Assembly (NCBI GenBank): GCA_030624785.1
Contig: JAUXJK010000128.1
Coordinates: 1-6,262, forward strand
DNA from: Actinomycetes bacterium
GTDB lineage: Bacteria; Actinomycetota; Thermoleophilia; Gaiellales; Gaiellaceae
Direction: 5' to 3'
DNA: 6,262 nt
In this document: positions 1 through 5,323 of the stretch, in pieces
Layout of the letters: the number at the start of each line of letters is the position of its first letter
How positions within the stretch are numbered: position 1 is the stretch's first letter
Position numbers and translations under genes: made by a program
Notes under the pieces: generated by a model
Told to the model about the DNA's origin: nothing
Database searches by the model: none
The model's input: only the letters and a program-made list of their open reading frames with translations

Positions 1-295
1 GCGCTGGCTCGGCCTACCCGTCGATTTCGATGCGTACTTCTCCTCGGCGCTCGTGAGCTCTGCTGACCTGATGCTCACCGATGACGTCGGCCAGTTCGAG
101 GCCTATCGCGATCACGGCTACTTCAGGAGCTGGCCTTCACCGAAATTGAGCGTGGGCAAAGCTCTCCAGGAGGGCTCCAACGCAGGCCGCGTTCTGTGCT
201 GCAACCTCGGCGTGGGCGCCCTCGATGCTGCGTTCGGCAAGGCAGCGCTCGATCGTGCCCAGGCTGAGGGCGTCGGCGCGGTGCTGCGGCGCTAG
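1..295 (+). CDS. Ornithine cyclodeaminase / mu-crystallin family protein, C-terminal part
   Basis: The gene enters from the left edge; the frame is open from base 2 and ends at TAG 293-295, leaving about 97 C-terminal residues. The visible part starts with LPVDFDAYFSSALVSSAD, followed by a TDD element and a CNLGVG-ALD block, then a final helix ending GVGAVLRR. This order (VDFDAY, TDD, NLG near the end, a closing GxG-TxL-like tail) is that of the ornithine cyclodeaminase/mu-crystallin family, whose members are NAD(P)-dependent and act on ornithine, alanine, other amino acids or imines. The nucleotide-binding Rossmann core and the catalytic Asp lie outside the window, so substrate cannot be assigned. 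The GTG at position 53 is an internal valine codon, not a start. It converges on the metB-like gene with only 26 nt between stops. Family assignment is good; specific function is unknown. Confidence 0.8.
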   Translation, partial: RWLGLPVDFDAYFSSALVSSADLMLTDDVGQFEAYRDHGYFRSWPSPKLSVGKALQEGSNAGRVLCCNLGVGALDAAFGKAALDRAQAEGVGAVLRR

Positions 296-301
296 GCGCC
301 G
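287..301. terminator. Perfect hairpin whose loop is the stop codon (possible bidirectional terminator)
   Basis: The sequence CGGCGC-TAG-GCGCCG is a perfect 6-bp inverted repeat with a 3-nt loop, and the loop is the TAG stop codon of the cyclodeaminase-family gene. It lies in a convergent junction, 20 nt beyond the stop of the metB-like gene on the other strand. No T-run follows on either side, so it is not a classical intrinsic terminator; actinobacterial terminators often lack a U-tract. The structure is seen directly; the termination role is inferred. Confidence 0.4.
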
Positions 302-321
302 ATTCTGGCGGCTACTGACAG

Positions 322-1491
322 CTAGACCGAGTCGAGCGCGCGCTCGAGATCAGCGATCAGATCTTCGACGGCTTCAATGCCAACCGAGAGGCGAACAAGC
401 GCGTCGTCGACCTCGAGCGGCGACCCGGCAGCCGAGGCGTGTGTCATCGCACCCGGATGCTCGATCAGAGACTCGACCGCTCCGAGTGATTCCGCGAGCG
501 TGAACAACCGGGTCTTGGTAACAAGCGAAAACGCCGCCTCTTTCCCGCCGGCCGCGAGAAACGAGACCATGCCGCCGTAGCCGCTCATCTGACGTGCCGC
601 CGTGGCATGAGTCGGATGATCCGGAAGCCCCGGATAGAGCACGCTCGCGACAGCGTCGTGCGCCTCGAGCATTGCAACGATGGCTGCGGCGTTCTCGCAG
701 TGGCGGTCCATCCGAACGGCGAGGGTCTTGAGGCCGCGCAACGTCAGGAAGCAGTCCTGCGGGCCGGGCACTGCTCCGGCCGAGTTCTGAACGAAGGCGA
801 GACGTTCGCCCAGGGCGCTGTCGTTGACGGTAACGAGTCCACCAACGACGTCTGAGTGGCCGCCAAGATACTTCGTGGTTGAGTGGACGACGACGTCGGC
901 GCCCAGGCCGAGCGGAGTCTGCAGATACGGCGTCGCGAACGTGTTATCGACCACGCAGAGGGCCGCGTTCGCATGGGCGAGTTCGGCGACAGATGCGATG
1001 TCAACAATCCGAAGTCCCGGGTTCGTCGGAGTCTCGAGCCACACCAGCTTGGCCCCGGCCGGCCAGCTGCTCTCGAGCGAATCGATGTCGGTCAGGTCGC
1101 GCGCAACCCAGTTGACACCTGCGGGCTCATAGACACCCGAAACCAGACGGTATGTGCCGCCGTAGGCATCGTCACCCAGGACGATCGTGTCGCCGGGCGA
1201 GAGCTGTCGTAGAACTGCGTCGGCCGCCGCCATTCCGCTCGAGAACGCGTAGCCGTGAGCAGCCCCCTCGAGCGAGGCGACGCAGTCCTCGAGAGCCGTC
1301 CTTGTTGGATTGGCAGTGCGTGAGTAGTCGTACCCCCTGTGCTCGCCGACCCCGGTCTGCGCGTAGGTCGAGACCTGATAGATCGGCGTCGTGACGGCAC
1401 CGGTCGTCGGATCGGGATGTTGCCCCGCATGAATGACCCGTGTCTCGAAGGCGAGGTCGTCGCCCCGATCGGTGTAGTCGATATCGCTCAC
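322..1491 (-). CDS. metB: Cystathionine gamma-synthase / gamma-lyase (Cys/Met metabolism PLP enzyme)
   Basis: A 389-residue fold-type I PLP enzyme of the Cys/Met metabolism family, full length for the family. Visible family residues: YSR at 56-58 (phosphate contact from the partner subunit), SSGMAA at 84-89, Tyr110 stacking on PLP, Asp182 in VDNTF, Lys207 in the STTKYLGGHSD block as the PLP Schiff-base lysine, the TLAESLG block at 331-337, and Arg367 in VRLSVG binding the substrate carboxylate. As a gamma-lyase it would cleave cystathionine to cysteine, 2-oxobutyrate and ammonia in the cytosol; as a synthase it would join an O-acylhomoserine to cysteine. Coupling to cbs favours the lyase role. 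Asp55 before YSR is, as I recall, the residue found in E. coli MetB, where yeast and human lyases have Glu, so the sequence is ambiguous. The start is GTG (1491-1489), overlapping the cbs stop as GTGA, with GAGGAG 5 nt upstream. The symbol follows actinobacterial usage. Confidence 0.93.
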   Translation of the reverse strand: MSDIDYTDRGDDLAFETRVIHAGQHPDPTTGAVTTPIYQVSTYAQTGVGEHRGYDYSRTANPTRTALEDCVASLEGAAHGYAFSSGMAAADAVLRQLSPGDTIVLGDDAYGGTYRLVSGVYEPAGVNWVARDLTDIDSLESSWPAGAKLVWLETPTNPGLRIVDIASVAELAHANAALCVVDNTFATPYLQTPLGLGADVVVHSTTKYLGGHSDVVGGLVTVNDSALGERLAFVQNSAGAVPGPQDCFLTLRGLKTLAVRMDRHCENAAAIVAMLEAHDAVASVLYPGLPDHPTHATAARQMSGYGGMVSFLAAGGKEAAFSLVTKTRLFTLAESLGAVESLIEHPGAMTHASAAGSPLEVDDALVRLSVGIEAVEDLIADLERALDSV

Positions 1492-1502
1492 GTCAGCTCC
1501 TC
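1488..1502 (-). promoter_or_regulatory. GTGA stop/start overlap with Shine-Dalgarno GAGGAG (translational coupling)
   Basis: Reading the minus strand, GAGGAG (1502-1497) is followed after 5 nt by GTG (1491-1489), and the next base completes the TGA stop of cbs (1490-1488). The ribosome binding site lies inside the last cbs codons. This fixes the GTG start and indicates that the two transsulfuration genes are translated from one message, probably with coupling or re-initiation. Confidence 0.8.
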
Positions 1503-2867
1503 GACCTCGTCGGGTGACAGGAATGTCAGCACATCCGTTCGAGCGAGCACTGTTCGCGGCCGCCCGCCGTCGAGAACCAGCAGCGCCGATGCGTTGTCGA
1601 GCAATTCGACGGCGAGCTCGACAGCCTGCCCACTACCAATCGTCTTGAGCGGCGGGCTCATCACAGACTCCACAGGTTCGTCGAGCACGTCGGCACTCGC
1701 GAATAGCCGCTCCATGAGCCTGAGCTCGTCAATCGAGCCCATCACTTCGGCAGCGGCGAGCGGCATGTCGTTCTTGGCGACCGGCATCTGACTGAGACCA
1801 TGTTCGCGAAGCAGCCTGATGGCATCACGCACAGTTTGAGTTGGCCGGGCATAGACCAGCGGTGGAATCACACCAGGCTTCGCATCGAGCAGGTCTGAGA
1901 CCGTGATGCCCTCATGTTCGGTAAAGCCGTATTCGTCGAGCCACGAATCGTTGAAGACCTTCGAGAGATACAGCTGCCCAGAATCAGGGAGGAGCACCAC
2001 GATGAGGTCGTCTGGACTGCAGTCGCGGCTCAGCTCGAGCGCCGCCACAACGGCAGTCCCACAGGAGCCGCCGATCAGCAGGCCCTCTTCCTGCGTCACA
2101 CGGCGCGCCATCATGAATGAGTCGCGATCACTCACCGCGATCACGCGATCGACGACCGACGGGTCATACGTCTCGGGCCAGAAGTCCTCGCCGACGCCCT
2201 CGACGAGGTATGGGCGCCCGGAGCCACCCGAATACACAGAGCCTTCCGGGTCCGCCGCAACGATCTGAATCTCTGGATTTTGCGATTTTAGGTAGCGGCC
2301 CACGCCGCTGATCGTGCCGCCGGTTCCGGCACCCGCCACGAAGTGGGTGATCTTGCCGTCGGTCTGCTGCCAGATCTCGGGGCCGGTCGTCGCCGCGTGA
2401 GCGGCCGGGTTCTCGGCGTTTGCGTACTGGTTCGGCGAGTATGAGTTGGGGGTTTCGCGTTTCAGACGCTCGGCCGTCGAGTAGTACGACTCGGGATCCT
2501 CAGGCGGCACCGCGACCGGGCACACGACAACCTCGGCACCGTAGGCGCGCAACAGCTGCACCTTCTCTTCCGAGACCTTGTCGGTCATGACGAAGATGCA
2601 CTTGTAGCCACGCTGAGCCGCAACGATCGCCAGACCCACTCCGGTATTTCCCGATGTCGGCTCGACAATCGTTCCACCTGGCTGCAGCTCGCCGCTCTTC
2701 TCGGCGGCTTCGATCATGGTCAATGCAGGCCGATCTTTGACGCTCCCGCCGGGATTCGTCGTTTCTAGCTTCGCAACCACCGGGCATGGAAGGTCGGCGC
2801 CGACCTGTCGCAACCGCACAAGTGGCGTTCGACCGATGAGGTCGAGCACCGAATCAGCGATCTCCAT
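1488..2867 (-). CDS. cbs: Cystathionine beta-synthase with C-terminal CBS-domain pair
   Basis: A 459-residue fold-type II PLP enzyme. It condenses serine (or a related beta-substituted alanine) with homocysteine to give cystathionine, the first step of reverse transsulfuration, in the cytosol. The catalytic domain spans about residues 1-310: GRTPLVRL near the N-terminus, the PLP lysine Lys44 in NPGGSVKDR, the substrate loop TSGNTG at 71-76, the glycine-rich phosphate loop GTGGT at 181-185, the ADPEGSVYSGG block at 205-215, and Ser268 in GGSCG near the PLP pyridine nitrogen. Two CBS repeats follow at about 320-390 and 398-455, including GLSQMPV and a final RTDVLTFL. The N-terminal haem-binding extension of animal enzymes is absent, as in bacteria. 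The CBS pair separates it from plain cysteine synthase and suggests nucleotide or SAM control, although ligand binding is not shown. PDSGQLYLSK carries Gln298 where I recall the family usually has Arg. The ATG at 2867 has GAGGAG 8 nt upstream. Confidence 0.95.
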   Translation of the reverse strand: MEIADSVLDLIGRTPLVRLRQVGADLPCPVVAKLETTNPGGSVKDRPALTMIEAAEKSGELQPGGTIVEPTSGNTGVGLAIVAAQRGYKCIFVMTDKVSEEKVQLLRAYGAEVVVCPVAVPPEDPESYYSTAERLKRETPNSYSPNQYANAENPAAHAATTGPEIWQQTDGKITHFVAGAGTGGTISGVGRYLKSQNPEIQIVAADPEGSVYSGGSGRPYLVEGVGEDFWPETYDPSVVDRVIAVSDRDSFMMARRVTQEEGLLIGGSCGTAVVAALELSRDCSPDDLIVVLLPDSGQLYLSKVFNDSWLDEYGFTEHEGITVSDLLDAKPGVIPPLVYARPTQTVRDAIRLLREHGLSQMPVAKNDMPLAAAEVMGSIDELRLMERLFASADVLDEPVESVMSPPLKTIGSGQAVELAVELLDNASALLVLDGGRPRTVLARTDVLTFLSPDEVEELT

Positions 2868-2875
2868 CGATCAGG

Positions 2876-2881
2876 CTCCTC
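2876..2881 (-). promoter_or_regulatory. Ribosome binding site of cbs
   Basis: GAGGAG on the minus strand, 8 nt before the ATG at 2867, a strong and well-spaced Shine-Dalgarno site. It supports this start, as does the protein beginning directly with the family's N-terminal strand. The surrounding gap (2868-2948, 81 nt) shows no clear promoter, riboswitch or terminator, so cbs could be read through from the dehydrogenase gene or have a promoter I cannot recognise. Confidence 0.75.
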
Positions 2882-2948
2882 GTTTGTGATTGCCGAAATC
2901 GCAACAACGGCGGCGCGTGGCGAGACATGAGCGGCGCACGGCACCGTT

Positions 2949-3995
2949 TCACGAAGCCGCGACGTGCGCGGCGATCGCGTTGCCGACCTCGACCGTTCCG
3001 GCGCTGCCGCCGACGTCAGCCGTGCGGGGCCCGCTTGCACACACGGCGTCGAGAGCGGCCGCGACCCGCGCAGACGACTCTGGCTCACCGAGATGCTCGA
3101 GCATCAGCACGGTGCTCCACACGGCTCCAATTGGATTTGCGATTCCCTTGCCCATGATGTCGGGTGCCGATCCATGAACCGGCTCAAATAGACCGGGCGT
3201 ATCGGTGCCAGGGGCGATGTTCGCGCTCGCGGCCGTGCCCATCCCGCCCTGAATCGCTGCCGCCAGATCCGTGAGGATGTCGCCAAACAGATTCGACGCG
3301 ACGACGACATCGAGCGATTCGGGATTGCGCACCATGCGCGCGGCGAGCGCGTCGACGAGCACGCGTTCATGCGTCACGGACGGAAAATCTTCTGCCGTCG
3401 CATCGACGACCTCGTCCCACAGGACGTAGCCGTAGCGAGAGGCGTTCGACTTGGTTGCGCTCGTAAGCTGGCCCCGGCGATCGCGGGCGCGCTCGAACGC
3501 ATGACGCACGACACGCTCAACACCCATCCTGGTGAAAACGCTGGTCTCGATCCCAACCTCGCCGGGATGACCCCGGTGGACCCGGCCACCGACGCCCGCG
3601 TACTCACCCTCCGAGTTCTCGCGCACGAACAACATGTCGATGTGCTCAGCGGTGCGGCCGGCAAGTGGGGTCGGAACACCCGGGAGGAGGCGCACGGGCC
3701 GCAGGTTCGCCCATAGATCGAGGCGTTGGCGAATCGGCAGGATCATCTCCCAGAGTGAGATGTGATCAGCAACGCTTGGGTGGCCGCACGCGCCGAGAAT
3801 GCACGCGTCGTGATCGCGGAGAAGGGCCTCCCAGTCGTCCTGCATCATCGAGCCCGTCCGGTGCCACCGCTCGGCGCCCCAGTCGAGATCTGTCCAGGCG
3901 ACGTCGAGTCCGGTCGCGTCGACAACCTTCCGTGCTTCGGCGACTACCTCGGTCCCGACGCCGTCTCCCGGTAACAGCGCGATCTTTAGTGTCAT
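2949..3995 (-). CDS. Beta-decarboxylating dehydrogenase, tartrate/D-malate dehydrogenase type (isocitrate/isopropylmalate superfamily)
   Basis: A 348-residue member of the isocitrate/isopropylmalate dehydrogenase superfamily, which oxidises a 2-hydroxy acid with NAD(P) and decarboxylates the product, using Mg2+ or Mn2+. Visible: N-terminal LLPGDGVGTE (8-16), three substrate-carboxylate arginines Arg89 (PIRQ), Arg99 (NLRPVR) and Arg125 (VRENSEGEY), catalytic Lys182 (TKSNA), metal-binding Asp215, Asp239 and Asp243 (NLFGDILTD), and the adenosine loop EPVHGSAPDI-GKGIANP at 271-288. Asp279 in this loop corresponds to the Asp that selects NAD+ in isopropylmalate dehydrogenases. The block DHISLW-ILPIRQ-D-NLRPVRLLPG is typical of the tartrate/D-malate (TtuC/DmlA) branch rather than LeuB, so D-malate, tartrate or 3-alkylmalates are the likely substrates. 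No leuC or leuD is adjacent. It is first of three same-strand genes and diverges from an MFS transporter across 50 nt. The ATG start places the first strand correctly; no Shine-Dalgarno precedes it, but a -10 box sits at leaderless spacing. Family is certain, substrate inferred. Confidence 0.9.
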   Translation of the reverse strand: MTLKIALLPGDGVGTEVVAEARKVVDATGLDVAWTDLDWGAERWHRTGSMMQDDWEALLRDHDACILGACGHPSVADHISLWEMILPIRQRLDLWANLRPVRLLPGVPTPLAGRTAEHIDMLFVRENSEGEYAGVGGRVHRGHPGEVGIETSVFTRMGVERVVRHAFERARDRRGQLTSATKSNASRYGYVLWDEVVDATAEDFPSVTHERVLVDALAARMVRNPESLDVVVASNLFGDILTDLAAAIQGGMGTAASANIAPGTDTPGLFEPVHGSAPDIMGKGIANPIGAVWSTVLMLEHLGEPESSARVAAALDAVCASGPRTADVGGSAGTVEVGNAIAAHVAAS

Positions 3996-4001
3996 GCAGC
4001 G

Positions 4002-4007
4002 ATCTTA
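4002..4007 (-). promoter_or_regulatory. Candidate -10 box TAAGAT for a leaderless dehydrogenase transcript
   Basis: On the minus strand TAAGAT is followed by exactly six bases (CGCTGC) and then the dehydrogenase ATG. A TAnnnT box 6-7 nt before the first base of the start codon is the arrangement known for leaderless actinobacterial promoters, and the lack of a Shine-Dalgarno sequence here agrees. No convincing -35 element is visible at 17-18 nt. It lies in the 50-nt divergent region shared with the MFS gene. Confidence 0.5.
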
Positions 4008-4045
4008 CGGGAGCACGCGCACCTGCGACCTGTTCTCATGTGGAG

Positions 4046-5278
4046 ATGGTCGCGGCCCCCTCGACGCGCCTCGATCGGAAGGCAGTGGTCGCGTTCATCG
4101 CGGCCTTTCTCGCGGTCGGTCTTACGTACATCGCCGTGTTCATCGTGCCGCCGCTGATCACAGTGTTCGTCGACGATCTCGGCCTCTCCCACTCCCAGGC
4201 CGGCACGCTCATGAGCGTCTACCTCGCCGGTTACGCGGTCATCAGCCTCGTCTGCGGACAGCTCGCCGACCGCTTCGGCGCAGTGCGAGTCATGGGCACC
4301 GGCGTTGTTCTGGCCGGCGCCGCGACATTGCTCTTTGCGGTGAGCGACAACTACGCGGTCTTCCTCTTCTCTCGTGCCATCGTCGGTGTCGCGACCGGCC
4401 TGATCTACGCGCCGGGCATTGCCTTCGTCGCAAGGCTCCTGCCGCAACGCCAGCTCAGTACGGGCATCGGCGTCTACCTGTCGGGGCTCTCTGCTGGCAT
4501 CACGGTCGCGTTTTTCGTCACGCCTCTTCTTGAGGACGCTTATGGCTGGCGCTGGCCGTTTGCGGTATTCGGCATCGTCATTCTGGCAGGCGCCGCGCTG
4601 TTCTACGTGATGGCTCGTCCGGTGAGCGCGCGGGCATCTCGACCCCCCGAATTCCGACCTGAAGAGGGCGTACCGATACGCGAGTTCGTCACCGAACCCG
4701 CTTTCCTGCGGGTGTGTGCAGCGCTGTTCGTTGCGATGTTCGTTGCGTTCGGCGTCTACACGTGGATCCCGCCGTTCTTCGACGAGGTCGCCGGCTTCTC
4801 GGCGAGTCAGATCTCATTCGCTCTGGGAATCTCGGTCGCCGTCGGTATGCCGGCCACCGTGATCGCCGGCGGGGCATCCGACCGCACGGGGCGCCCGCTG
4901 GCGGTGGCGGGCGTCGGGTTCGGAATGACGGTCACCCTCGTGGTCCTCGCAGCAGTCGACCAGATCTCCTTCGGCCTGGCAACACTGATGGCTATCGTCG
5001 CTGCCTTCGGAGTCGCTGGAGGTCTGATTCCCCTCTTCGCGCTGCCTGCGATGGTCGTGAAACCGGAGGCCACAGCGGCGGCTACGGGAATCGCAACATC
5101 GGCCGCCATGTGCGGAGCGATCGTGTCGACATTTCTCGGCGGGTGGTTGGTCGGAGTGACAGACGGCTACGCCTTGCCGTTCGTCATCTACGTGGTGGCG
5201 GCAGGGCTAGCTCTGGTCGTGTTCTTCCCCGTCGCAGCCGTGACCGTGCGCAGCAGGCAACGCAGCGTCGCGGCCTAA
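4046..5278 (+). CDS. Major facilitator superfamily (MFS) transporter, substrate unknown
   Basis: A 410-residue integral membrane protein with about 12 predicted helices (roughly residues 14-40, 51-71, 82-99, 104-126, 139-160, 169-190, 222-242, 254-276, 284-304, 310-333, 343-366, 376-398) and a central cytoplasmic loop at 191-221. The MFS motif A appears between helices 2 and 3 as GQLADRFGAVR (71-81), with its degenerate second-half counterpart GGASDRTGRP (275-284). Length and layout are typical of 12-helix MFS permeases of the organic-anion/cyanate-like kind, but nothing fixes the substrate. Divergence from a tartrate/D-malate-type dehydrogenase suggests an organic acid; this is inference from context. 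The ATG at 4046 was chosen because it puts a short charged tail before helix 1. GGAG abuts it directly with no spacing, so initiation could be leaderless, or the start could be GTG at 4040 or 4085. The frame is open further upstream but overlaps the divergent gene. Confidence 0.88.
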   Translation: MVAAPSTRLDRKAVVAFIAAFLAVGLTYIAVFIVPPLITVFVDDLGLSHSQAGTLMSVYLAGYAVISLVCGQLADRFGAVRVMGTGVVLAGAATLLFAVSDNYAVFLFSRAIVGVATGLIYAPGIAFVARLLPQRQLSTGIGVYLSGLSAGITVAFFVTPLLEDAYGWRWPFAVFGIVILAGAALFYVMARPVSARASRPPEFRPEEGVPIREFVTEPAFLRVCAALFVAMFVAFGVYTWIPPFFDEVAGFSASQISFALGISVAVGMPATVIAGGASDRTGRPLAVAGVGFGMTVTLVVLAAVDQISFGLATLMAIVAAFGVAGGLIPLFALPAMVVKPEATAAATGIATSAAMCGAIVSTFLGGWLVGVTDGYALPFVIYVVAAGLALVVFFPVAAVTVRSRQRSVAA

Positions 5279-5297
5279 GGCAGCAACCTGTCTGGCC

Positions 5298-5317
5298 CTC
5301 GCTAGCGTCCGCGCGAG
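5298..5317. other. Weak inverted repeat in the convergent intergenic gap
   Basis: CTCGC (5298-5302) and GCGAG (5313-5317) can pair around a 10-nt loop in the 45-nt gap between the converging MFS and E1-like genes. There is no T-run. The stem is short and may be chance; the stronger hairpin at 5345-5366 is a better terminator candidate. Confidence 0.2.
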
Positions 5318-5323
5318 CCGTGC

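Noticed and set aside
1051..1070. GC-rich palindromic run around GGCCGGCC inside the metB-like gene
   Set aside because: The stem is only about 5 bp, lies mid-gene, and is explained by Ala/Gly/Pro codons in a high-GC gene.
1339..1791. Ser/Thr-rich open frame on the plus strand across the metB-cbs junction
   Set aside because: It is antisense to two clear PLP enzymes, with low-complexity Ser/Thr content and no independent signal.
1..2867. Cyclodeaminase-family gene near a CBS-like gene, resembling the SbnA/SbnB pair that makes 2,3-diaminopropionate
   Set aside because: The genes are convergent, separated by the metB-like gene, and the CBS protein has C-terminal CBS repeats and coupling to a cystathionine enzyme. 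This is transsulfuration, not an Sbn-type pair.
2868..2948. Possible SAM or other riboswitch ahead of the transsulfuration genes
   Set aside because: The gap is 81 nt and shows no extended pairing beyond 4-bp stems, no terminator, and only a plain Shine-Dalgarno site.
3665..4045. An open extension of about 127 codons upstream of the MFS start in the same frame
   Set aside because: It is antisense to the first third of the dehydrogenase, is rich in Arg, Ser and Pro, has no transporter-like content and no ribosome binding site. It is a high-GC shadow frame.
3992..4447. Acidic open frame of 151 codons antisense to the start of the MFS gene
   Set aside because: It is the reverse-strand image of hydrophobic helix codons, with repeated Asp, Glu and His and no recognisable domain.
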